Origin: JBHHYR01 sp046757585 | GTDB lineage: Bacteria; Desulfobacterota; Binatia; HRBIN30 | NCBI GenBank assembly: GCA_046757585.1 | Contig: JBHHYR010000109.1 | Coordinates: 1-12,971, forward strand | Direction: 5' to 3' | Length of the DNA stretch: 12,971 nucleotides | Shown here: one piece after another, positions 7,578-12,971 of the stretch | Numbering within the stretch: position 1 is the stretch's first letter | Layout of the letters: each line of letters opens with the position of its first letter | Made by a program: the position numbers and the translations under genes | The notes under the pieces: model-generated | Told to the model about the DNA's origin: nothing | What the model saw: only the letters and a program-made list of their open reading frames with translations | Database searches by the model: none

Positions 7578-8271
7578 GCGCGATCGCAAACGGGATGGGC
7601 GGTATATTCTTGAGGACGTACTGGGCTACGAAAACGTTGACGTTCGCGATCTTGGACTTGGGGACGTACACCATATCCAACGGATGCAGCGGCACGTCCT
7701 GCTCAGGATGCTCGCCGCTCTCGATGGGACGGATGTCGACCGGCACACCGGCGGCAGAGCCGTCGCTGCGCCGGCGGATGAGGATCACCTGCTTGCGCTG
7801 AGCCGAGTCAAGCAGCCCCCCGGATTCTTGAATCGCTTGATACAGGGTCAAGCCGCCCGTCAACGGTATGGCCCCCGGCTTCGTGACCTCACCGCTCACG
7901 TACACCTGCCGCGCACCAAACTTGCGCAGGATAACGCTCACATTGGGCGTCGCAAGTTCTTGCGCGTACCGTCGCTTGAGCGCCGCAGCCAAGGCTTCGG
8001 GTGAGCGGCCCGCCGCTTCCACATCCCCGACGAGCTGCAGCGAGATCCGGCCATCGGGTCGAATGACGAGATCTTCGTTCAATTCGGGATTGTAGTAGAA
8101 TTTGATGCTTACAAGGTCGCCGGCCTGGAGAAGATACGTCTTCCGGATTCTGGGCTGCGCCGTCTCCAATGTGGGCGGGCGGAAGTTCACCTTTGGAGCC
8201 GTCGCGCACCCAGCCCAGGCGAGCATCGGCAGCAGACAAGCGGCCAGCAGATCGCTCAGGTGTCTCTTCAT
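7573..8271 (-). CDS. Polysaccharide export lipoprotein, Wza/EpsE type
   Basis: An outer-membrane-associated lipoprotein of 232 residues that forms the periplasmic part of the EPS export channel. It starts at ATG 8271, with GGGAG just upstream, and has a lipoprotein signal ending in AWAG before Cys22. The Poly_export domain (about 44-116) contains YLLQAGDLVSIKFYYNPELN, RPDGRISLQLVGDV and VSVILRKFGARQVYVSGEV. An SLBB domain follows (about 122-170: PGAIPLTGGLTLYQAIQESGG). The chain ends soon after a region like the end of SLBB-containing export proteins (PLHPLDMVYVP). It is shorter than E. coli Wza (about 380 residues), so it belongs to the short EpsE-like form with one SLBB. The neighbouring Wzz-type gene supports the role. 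An upstream in-frame reading to 8484 enters the leader and has no family match. Confidence 0.94.
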   Translation of the reverse strand: MKRHLSDLLAACLLPMLAWAGCATAPKVNFRPPTLETAQPRIRKTYLLQAGDLVSIKFYYNPELNEDLVIRPDGRISLQLVGDVEAAGRSPEALAAALKRRYAQELATPNVSVILRKFGARQVYVSGEVTKPGAIPLTGGLTLYQAIQESGGLLDSAQRKQVILIRRRSDGSAAGVPVDIRPIESGEHPEQDVPLHPLDMVYVPKSKIANVNVFVAQYVLKNIPPIPFAIAP

Positions 8272-8465
8272 GGTTCTCCCCACGGTATCTCGGTCAGTTG
8301 AGTGCCTTCCAACACGAAGGGTCGAATGGCAGGAACATCCCGCTAGGTCAGGAGGCTGTTGCATTTTCTCGAACAACCCTTGAGGTTCTCGAGCGTTCGC
8401 TCGGGCACGAGAGATATCAAACAAAGTCAGCCGGTTGCGGGGCAGCCTGCAAGTGCGACCGGCTG
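8272..8465 (-). promoter_or_regulatory. 194-bp leader between antiterminator and export genes with two overlapping hairpins
   Basis: In transcription order the RNA can form a GC-rich stem with a GAAC loop (CGAGC/GCTCG, 8403-8390). It can instead form a longer hairpin (8393-8368) with a CTCGA/TCGAG outer stem and an AACC/GGTT inner stem. The two share the CTCG at 8390-8393, so their full forms exclude each other. No T-run follows, so neither is a standard intrinsic terminator. Lying just downstream of a NusG-paralogue gene, this is a candidate attenuation, pausing or antitermination site. The function is inferred from position and pairing only. The remaining bases show no gene. Confidence 0.4.
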
Positions 8466-9017
8466 CTACGTACGCGCCACCCATCGCTCAGGCAGTTCCA
8501 CCAGCGTCGTCCGCTGAAGGATATGCATGAGGACCCTGACACGCTCGCGGGCAGAGAGCCGCTGCTCGACCACCGCGGTCAGCCCGCGGAACGGCCCATG
8601 CACGATGCGGACTTGGCTCTGTTCTCGCACGCCGCTGTCGCTTCGGATGACGCCATCGGCGTCCTCGCGGCTGCGCAGGTAGTCGATGGCACTGGCGTCG
8701 AGTGGGGCCGGCGCGCCACCGAACGTCACAAAGGATTTGACCCCCGGCGTCCACGAAATCCGACTAAACTCCTCATTCAATGAAGCGTAGACGAACAAAT
8801 AGCCTGGGAACATCGGGCCGATGTCGCTGCCAACGACCGGGCGCGGCCACTGGGCAACCAACGGCAGGTAGCTGGCCACGCCAATCTCCGCGAGCGACTT
8901 CTGCGCCAGCCGCTCTCGATGACGCTTGGTTTCCAGCACGTACCATCGAGCCTCTTCCAAGGTCCGGTGGTCAGACTCTGCTCCGGTGTGACACATAGCT
9001 CCGCCCGACGGGTTCAT
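8466..9017 (-). CDS. NusG/RfaH-type transcription antitermination factor
   Basis: A NusG paralogue of 183 residues and the first gene of the EPS operon. Such operon-specific factors (RfaH, UpxY, LoaP types) bind RNA polymerase and suppress pausing or termination over long polysaccharide operons. The NGN domain is clear: EEARWYVLETKRHRERLAQ (21-39), GVASYLPL (46-53), the FPGYLFVY core (70-77) and PGVKSFVTFGG (91-101). A linker leads to a KOW motif, VRIVHGPFRGLTAVVEQRL (136-154). The start is uncertain. ATG 9017 follows AGGAGG closely and is preferred. ATG 8996 and an upstream ATG at 9068 are also in frame, and residues before about 22 are not conserved. A 194-bp leader with pairing potential separates it from the next gene and may be where it acts. 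Confidence 0.92.
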   Translation of the reverse strand: MNPSGGAMCHTGAESDHRTLEEARWYVLETKRHRERLAQKSLAEIGVASYLPLVAQWPRPVVGSDIGPMFPGYLFVYASLNEEFSRISWTPGVKSFVTFGGAPAPLDASAIDYLRSREDADGVIRSDSGVREQSQVRIVHGPFRGLTAVVEQRLSARERVRVLMHILQRTTLVELPERWVART

Positions 9018-9292
9018 GCCCCTCCTCATTTTCGGTTCGTATCGTTCGTCCAATCCCATGACCACCACACCACCTCGTACTTTTCCCCCGGGCCACTCAT
9101 CGCCCGGGCTGCGGCGAATTTCACCGCCTTGCGGCCTAGCGCCGGCCGCCGCGCTTCAGAATCGATTCATCCAACCGAGGCTGGCTGTCAAGAGCAAAGA
9201 AGCTGCCTGCGCTCCGCATGAGCGCCCAGGACGCCGTACCGGCAAGGACTGCCCGCCGTTCGTCGGCCCTCGCATGCTCTGGCTCGGCACGT
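9018..9292. other. 275-bp hairpin-rich leader upstream of the EPS operon
   Basis: There is no convincing gene here. Two perfect stems are visible: GCGGCC/GGCCGC with a 7-nt loop (9131-9149) and CCCGGGC/GCCCGGG with an 8-nt loop (9087-9108). Both would lie in the 5' leader of the antiterminator mRNA if transcription starts near 9160. They could equally end transcription of the small gene at 9293-9568, but neither is followed by a T-run on the minus strand. Confidence 0.5.
9165..9191 (-). promoter_or_regulatory. Weak candidate sigma-70-like promoter for the EPS operon
   Basis: On the minus strand a perfect TTGACA (9191-9186) is followed after 15 bp by ATGAAT (9170-9165). The spacing is shorter than the preferred 17 bp and the -10 match is partial, so this is tentative. 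Its position about 150 bp before the antiterminator start is suitable. Confidence 0.22.
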
Positions 9293-9568
9293 TCATCGCT
9301 GTCGGCGGCGCTGAACCGATGTTCGGCGCGCCCTCGAGTGGCGGCGGCCCGAGTTGCCCATCACGGCGCGTACGATTCTCCGGTCCAGATCAGCACTCAG
9401 GGCTTGCAGACCGCGGGGATCAAGCTGCAGAAGTGCCGACAGTTCGATCGGCGTCAGGTCGCAAGCGTAGTCGCGGCAAACGAACATGGGTTCCACAAAG
9501 AAGCGCTCCCGGAACACGGCGTCCGTGATCAGCCGCCCGAGGACAGTTTCTACCCACTGCTGACTCAT
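9293..9568 (-). CDS. Small protein resembling NHLP-clan/Franean1_4349-type RiPP precursor leader
   Basis: A 91-residue protein from ATG 9568. Residues 2-68 (SQQWVETVLGRLITDAVFRE, then the RFF, LTPIELSALLQLDPRGLQAL and LDRRI segments) follow the pattern of small proteins annotated as Franean1_4349-family or Os1348-family NHLP-clan RiPP precursors: LGRL.TD..FR.RFF, then LTP.EL.AL..LD...L..L...LD.RI. In those families the helical domain is a leader recognised by modification enzymes. Here the tail (about 69-91) is very basic (RRHSRARR, QRRRQR) and has no Cys. The only cysteines, C31 and C36, lie inside the leader-like part. No maturation enzyme, protease or transporter of such a pathway is in the window. 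An in-frame ATG at 9709 would add 47 residues with no match to the family. The family assignment is from remembered pattern and the function is unknown. Confidence 0.62.
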   Translation of the reverse strand: MSQQWVETVLGRLITDAVFRERFFVEPMFVCRDYACDLTPIELSALLQLDPRGLQALSADLDRRIVRAVMGNSGRRHSRARRTSVQRRRQR

Positions 9569-10153
9569 GCGTACAAGCTCATTGGAATCAACACCTTGCC
9601 TGGCCCAAGTGCAAAGTGCTTGCCACGTCTGGATCCGGGAGTGTACGGCTTGAAAAAGCTGCAGACAAACCAGGCGCAAGGCTTGGACAACAGCTGATAT
9701 CAGCCACATGGCTCATTTCACCCAGCCAGCCCCTCTGGCCGCAAGACCCCGCGACTCGGACTGTCGACGTGCTGTAACACACTGATTGGACGATGAAATA
9801 TCGGTGGGGAACCGCGGAGCGGAGACGCGGGCGCATCGAGGGTTCCCCGAGAAGGACGACGGGCTCCCAGGGGGACCGTCACCTGGTATCCCAGCGCCTG
9901 ACGAAATTGCACGGTGGACGGCAGGGGAAGTAGAAACTCGCACACGACGCGCGCCGCCCGCACCGGCAGTTTGCCGGTGACGCGGGCACGTCGAGCATCG
10001 GCGACTTGGGCAGGGGCTCGCACAGGCGCTGGGTCTGAGGGTCCGAGCTCCTGGAAACTGAGCGCACGGCATGTGATATGTTGTAAAGGTACAGCGCGTT
10101 GTTGCGGACAGCGCTGTTCCTGGGGGGTGTCGTTGGCCACGACGTTTTGCTGG
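9569..10153. other. 585-bp divergent intergenic region
   Basis: It separates the minus-strand small gene from the plus-strand dockerin-type gene and should hold their promoters. I see no tRNA, IS end or sound gene. A perfect 8-bp stem, CACCGGCA/TGCCGGTG with a 3-nt loop, sits at 9961-9979. A minus-strand reading frame (10140-9718) has fairly G/C-rich third positions between about 10020 and 9860, but I recognise no family and cannot find a convincing ribosome site. It may be a gene relic or chance. Confidence 0.45.
9961..9979. repeat. Perfect inverted repeat (8-bp arms, 3-nt loop)
   Basis: CACCGGCA at 9961-9968 pairs with TGCCGGTG at 9972-9979 around GTT. Flanking CCCG (9957-9960) and CGGG (9982-9985) could extend the stem across a small bulge. 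No T-run follows on either strand, so a terminator role is not supported. It could be an operator or an RNA structure upstream of the dockerin-type gene. Confidence 0.5.
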
Positions 10154-11446
10154 ATGACGCAATTGCGCTCGCGATCGCTTTCGTGTGCTGCGTTCCTGAT
10201 GGTCGCGGCATGCAGTGCGAATGCACAGAGCGGACCAGTAGTGACGTTCTTCGGCGTCGCCGACAGTCAAGGCTGCCTGGCGTGCCCTGGGGTGCCCTTA
10301 TGCAATTGCGACCCCGTTCAGCCCACCCCCACCCCGGCCTTCGATGCTCAGGGGCGACGAATTTTCCAGCAGACGAGTGGCGTGGGCCTGATCGTCGTAG
10401 AAGCGAAGCCGGGAGGAAGCGGTGCGGCGGTGGGCCAACGCCTCGTGGTACCGCCGGCCCTTCCGGGCGGGCGTCCGGACTTGCAAATCGAAGCCACGAA
10501 TGTCCTGGGCAACGGCAATCCGGCCGTGTGCGCGCAACCCACCGCCAACGACGGGATTCCGAAAACCGATCCACCCGACTTCGGGCCGAGCACGGGGATC
10601 AGCGACAGGCTGCGAGACTTCGCGTGCCGTTTTGAACCTTTCGCTCTCAGCACCCCTTGTACGCTCGACGGTAATGGCCTCCCGGCTGTGGGCGATTCCA
10701 CCGCTGCTCCCACCCAACAGTTTTGCAGTACGAAGTTGTCCTTTGGACAGGCGTTGCCTCTCGGAGACACGGTGCTGACCGTGCAGGTACGCGACGTGAA
10801 TCAGCATGTCGGGCCGACGGCGCAGATCGTCGTGCGAGTTGTCACGCCTGCGCGGCAGGCCCCCACGCCGACGCCAAGCGGCCGGTTCGCAATGAGCGGG
10901 CAGATTCGCTACTTCGGCAACGCAGAGCCGGTGGACAACGTCACGGTGAACCTACAAGGGCCGACACCGGCCGTGGTACAGAGTAGCTCAACGGGGCAGT
11001 TTGCGTTCAGCGATCTGACAAGTGCGAGCTGGCAGCTCCTGCCCGCGAAGGTAGGCGGTGCGCACAACAGCATCACGGCGCTCGATGCCGTGTTCGTGTT
11101 GCAAGCAGTGGTCGGGCTGCGCATCTTGAGTCCCGCACAGCGGTTGGCGTGCGACGTGAGTGGCAATGGAGGGTTGAGTGCTCTCGACGCCGTCCGTATC
11201 CTGCAATACGTAGTCGGGTTAATTCCCCGCTTTCCAGCGGCGCAGCGCTGCGGCTCGGATTGGGCGTTCATCCCGGTACCGGGGCCGGCGCCAAATCAGT
11301 TCCTTGTACAGCCCCTGCTTGCGCTGAACACCTGCCAGCAAGGCGCCGTGGCCTTCGAGCCGCTGGCAGGGCAAGCGAATCACCAAGACTTCGTGGCGGC
11401 GTTCTTCGGCGATTGCTCAGGCAACTGGCAGCCAGGCGGCGGATGA
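10154..11446 (+). CDS. Secreted/lipid-anchored dockerin type I-like protein
   Basis: A predicted surface protein of 430 residues. From ATG 10154 it has a basic start (MTQLRSRS) and a hydrophobic core ending in VAAC (Cys20 fits a lipobox). An alternative cleavage after SANAQ would give a soluble secreted form. A Cys-rich patch (CLACPGVPLCNCDP, 41-54) and a PTPTP stretch follow, then a large beta-rich region without a clear family. A second PTPTP linker (about 237-241) leads to a prealbumin/carboxypeptidase-regulatory-like segment (244-300). Two dockerin-type halves follow: ITALDAVFVLQAVVGL (307-322) and CDVSGNGGLSALDAVRIL (333-350). Only the second keeps a calcium loop of D-x-S-x-N-G form; the first lacks its acidic residues. 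A 54-residue tail with a Cys pair (C393, C421) ends the protein. No cohesin partner is seen. Longer in-frame starts back to 9914 place the signal peptide internally and are rejected. Confidence 0.85.
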   Translation: MTQLRSRSLSCAAFLMVAACSANAQSGPVVTFFGVADSQGCLACPGVPLCNCDPVQPTPTPAFDAQGRRIFQQTSGVGLIVVEAKPGGSGAAVGQRLVVPPALPGGRPDLQIEATNVLGNGNPAVCAQPTANDGIPKTDPPDFGPSTGISDRLRDFACRFEPFALSTPCTLDGNGLPAVGDSTAAPTQQFCSTKLSFGQALPLGDTVLTVQVRDVNQHVGPTAQIVVRVVTPARQAPTPTPSGRFAMSGQIRYFGNAEPVDNVTVNLQGPTPAVVQSSSTGQFAFSDLTSASWQLLPAKVGGAHNSITALDAVFVLQAVVGLRILSPAQRLACDVSGNGGLSALDAVRILQYVVGLIPRFPAAQRCGSDWAFIPVPGPAPNQFLVQPLLALNTCQQGAVAFEPLAGQANHQDFVAAFFGDCSGNWQPGGG

Positions 11447-11674
11447 GCGGCAGTCCTGTGGCGTTGGCGGTGCCCTGCGGGCCGGTGCTCCGCCGGCTCG
11501 TACATGGCAAGAACCGATCGAGACAATTGCACCTTGGCAAGCCGATCGATGCTTGCGATTGCCGCACTCATCTCGCCCGCCCTTCTTGCTGGGTTCATCT
11601 GAGTTGCGAGGCCCTTCCATTTGATCCGGTGGTAAAAATGCGCCAATGAACCGATCTGCATGAGGTGAGACTGG
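11447..11674 (+). other. Intergenic gap before the acyl-CoA dehydrogenase gene
   Basis: A 228-bp stretch without a supportable gene. It contains a short GC stem (GCCGG/CCGGC, 11481-11497) with no T-run. Just before the next gene is a good ribosome site (GAGGTGA, about 7 nt from the ATG). No promoter is obvious. Confidence 0.45.
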
Positions 11675-12898
11675 ATGGATCTCTCCTACACTCCCGAGCA
11701 GGAAGCGTTTCGCCGACAGGTGCGAACGTGGATCAGAGCGCACGTGCCCCGGCGCGAGAAGGACAGTTCGGGGATCGAGTACGGTGACCCCAAGCGCATC
11801 CAAGCCCTCAAGGCGTGGCAACGCAAACTGTACAACGCCGGGTACGTAGCGATGGGTTGGCCGCAGGAGTACGGCGGTCAGGGCGCGGATGTCATCGAGC
11901 AAACGATCGTCAACGAAGAGCTGCTCCTGGCCCGGGCTCCCGGTCTGATCGGAATGATGGGTATCCAAATGGTGGGACCCACCCTGATCCAGTTCGGAAC
12001 GGAGGAACAGAAACGCCAGTACTTGCCCAAGATCCTCACCGCCGACGAGCTCTGGTGCCAGGGGTACTCGGAGCCGAGCGCGGGGTCGGATCTCGCCTCC
12101 CTCAAGACGCGGGCGGAGCTGGTGGGCGATGAGTTCATCGTCAATGGGCAGAAGGTGTGGACCTCGAATGCGCAGTACGCTGATCGCATGTTCTGCCTCG
12201 TCCGCACCGATCCCACGGCGCCGAAGCATCGGGGAATCTCGTACTTGCTCATCGACATGAAATCTCCCGGCATTACCGTTCGGCCTCTCATCCAGATGAC
12301 CGGCGATCCGGGGTTCAACGAGGTGTTCTTCGACAACGTGCGCGTGCCGCGCGCAAACCTGGTCGGCGACCTGAATCAAGGCTGGTTGGTGGCCAACGCG
12401 ACCCTGGCGCATGAGCGCAACATGCTCGGCTCGACCACGCGCACGCAGCAGATGTTCCTGCGCCTGACCCGCTTGGCGCAGCGCCATCGGCGCCACGGCC
12501 GCCCGGCGTCCCAAGATCCGGTGATCCGGCAGCGCCTCGCTGATCTGATGATCCGCGTCGAAGCGATGAAGTACCACGCCTTTCGTCAGCTCACCGATCA
12601 CATCAAGCGACGACCGCCAGGCATTGGCGCCTCCGTGAACAAGCTCGTTTCGACTGAGCTGAATCACGACATTGCCGCACTGGCGCTGGAAGTCTTGGGC
12701 TCCTACGGGCTGCTGGGTCGGACCTCTCGGCGGGTCATCGATCGTGGCGTGTGGCCAATCGAGTTCATGTTCACGCTCGGTCTGGTCATCGGCGGGGGCA
12801 CCTCGCAAATTCAAAAGAACATCATCAGCGAGCGAGGGCTGAGGATGCCGAAGGAGCCATCAGCTGTCAGCCGTCAGCTTAGGACTGGGCTCTTCTGA
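11675..12898 (+). CDS. Acyl-CoA dehydrogenase (FadE-like flavoprotein)
   Basis: A 407-residue FAD enzyme expected to introduce the alpha,beta double bond into an acyl-CoA in fatty-acid, amino-acid or xenobiotic catabolism. The family layout is complete. The N-terminal helical domain contains YVAMGWPQEYGGQGAD (57-72). The middle beta domain has the signature WCQGYSEPSAGSDLASLKT (127-145) and FIVNGQKVWTSNAQYAD (154-170). The C-terminal helical domain ends with GGGTSQIQKNIISERGL (373-389). The late position that carries Glu in many short-chain enzymes is Gly here (GGGTS). E247 in AHERNML (245-251) is therefore the likely catalytic base, as in isovaleryl- and long-chain types (inference). The start is ATG 11675 with GAGGTGA upstream. 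The last residues, about 395-407 (PSAVSRQLRTGLF), are encoded by an inverted-repeat element, so the native tail may have been altered. Substrate length is not readable. Confidence 0.95.
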   Translation: MDLSYTPEQEAFRRQVRTWIRAHVPRREKDSSGIEYGDPKRIQALKAWQRKLYNAGYVAMGWPQEYGGQGADVIEQTIVNEELLLARAPGLIGMMGIQMVGPTLIQFGTEEQKRQYLPKILTADELWCQGYSEPSAGSDLASLKTRAELVGDEFIVNGQKVWTSNAQYADRMFCLVRTDPTAPKHRGISYLLIDMKSPGITVRPLIQMTGDPGFNEVFFDNVRVPRANLVGDLNQGWLVANATLAHERNMLGSTTRTQQMFLRLTRLAQRHRRHGRPASQDPVIRQRLADLMIRVEAMKYHAFRQLTDHIKRRPPGIGASVNKLVSTELNHDIAALALEVLGSYGLLGRTSRRVIDRGVWPIEFMFTLGLVIGGGTSQIQKNIISERGLRMPKEPSAVSRQLRTGLF

Positions 12899-12912
12899 AG
12901 CTGAGAGCTGAT
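12859..12912. repeat. Inverted repeat (13-bp arms, one mismatch) across the acyl-CoA dehydrogenase stop
   Basis: ATCAGCTGTCAGC (12859-12871) and GCTGAGAGCTGAT (12900-12912) are reverse complements apart from one base, with 28 bp between them. An inner pair, TCAGCTT/AAGCTGA, gives an alternative fold. AGCTGA-rich palindromes of this kind are common as dispersed short repeats in some high-GC proteobacterial-type genomes. The stop codon TGA (12896-12898) lies inside the element, so it also supplies the last codons of the gene. In RNA it could act as a weak 3' stem, but no T-run follows. Confidence 0.7.
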
Positions 12913-12956
12913 CTACTACTTCCGAGAATCTTCGCATGGCGCGCGAATTTCAGTCT

Positions 12957-12971
12957 CGTCATTCCCGCGGA
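12957..12971 (+). repeat. Start of a REP-like dispersed repeat (CGTCATTCCCGCG), cut by right edge
   Basis: CGTCATTCCCGCGGA matches the left half of a widespread short repeat motif in which ATTCCCGCG is followed by a reverse-complementary CGCGGGAAT arm. The second arm would lie outside the window, so the assignment rests on recognition of the half motif only. Confidence 0.35.

Noticed and set aside
8272..8465. Classical ops/JUMPstart element for RfaH
   Set aside because: I could not find GGCGGTAGCGT or a close variant on the minus strand here; only hairpins are seen.
9961..9979. Intrinsic terminator
   Set aside because: The stem is good, but no run of T follows on either strand, so it is recorded only as an inverted repeat.
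9713..10270. Minus-strand gene in the divergent intergenic region
   Set aside because: Several overlapping frames are open but none shows a convincing start or family. A patch with G/C-rich third positions (about 9860-10020) is noted under the intergenic entry only.
9879..10574. Open frame of 231 codons on the minus strand
   Set aside because: It overlaps the dockerin-type gene antisense, has low-complexity Arg/Pro/Ser composition and no homologous motif.
11417..12814. Long open frame (465 codons) on the minus strand
   Set aside because: It lies antisense to the acyl-CoA dehydrogenase, whose family motifs are unambiguous. Open antisense frames are expected in GC-rich genes, and the translated protein is rich in His/Arg/Gln/Pro with no recognisable family.

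Overview
The window looks like a piece of chromosome from an uncultured, high-GC, Gram-negative bacterium. The evidence is a lipoprotein-type Wza export protein, a Wzc-type inner-membrane copolymerase, a secreted dockerin-like protein and a FadE-type acyl-CoA dehydrogenase, with strong G/C bias at third codon positions. The gene content suggests a deltaproteobacterial-type lineage (Desulfobacterota, Binatota or similar). That placement is inference from gene style; no rRNA or other marker gene is present.

Positions 1-9017, minus strand, hold a compact exopolysaccharide (EPS) operon read right to left. In transcription order it encodes a NusG/RfaH-type antitermination factor (8466-9017), a Wza-type export lipoprotein (7573-8271), a GumC/Wzz-type chain-length protein without its own kinase domain (6053-7549), an ExeA-like AAA ATPase with a C-terminal membrane anchor (4879-6045), a secreted TPR protein with a Cds6/SnoaL-like C-terminal domain (3642-4886), a CpsD-like protein with ruined nucleotide-binding motifs and an apparent single-base frameshift (2750-3501), a WbaP-type polyprenyl glycosylphosphotransferase (1320-2750), a DPM1-type family 2 glycosyltransferase (559-1323), and a Gfo/Idh/MocA sugar oxidoreductase cut by the left edge (1-562). 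Most junctions are 1-8 nt overlaps or very short gaps, which indicates translational coupling. The order resembles exosortase-linked EPS loci, but no exosortase is in view.

Positions 9018-10153 are a sparsely coding divide. They hold a hairpin-rich leader upstream of the antiterminator gene, a small minus-strand gene (9293-9568) that resembles the leader domain of NHLP-clan/Franean1_4349-type RiPP precursors and has an arginine-rich tail, and about 585 bp of divergent intergenic DNA.

Positions 10154-12971, plus strand, hold a secreted or lipid-anchored dockerin-type protein (10154-11446) and an acyl-CoA dehydrogenase (11675-12898). The last codons of the dehydrogenase are made from an inverted-repeat element. 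A second dispersed-repeat-like motif begins at the right edge.

The likely EPS workflow is as follows. WbaP loads the first sugar phosphate on undecaprenyl phosphate, and the glycosyltransferase and sugar oxidoreductase supply or modify sugars. Wzz and the CpsD-like protein set chain length, and Wza exports the polymer. The NusG paralogue probably keeps RNA polymerase moving through this long operon. The most distinctive points are the dead CpsD-like protein, the paired alternative hairpins between the antiterminator and wza-type genes, and the orphan RiPP-leader-like gene.
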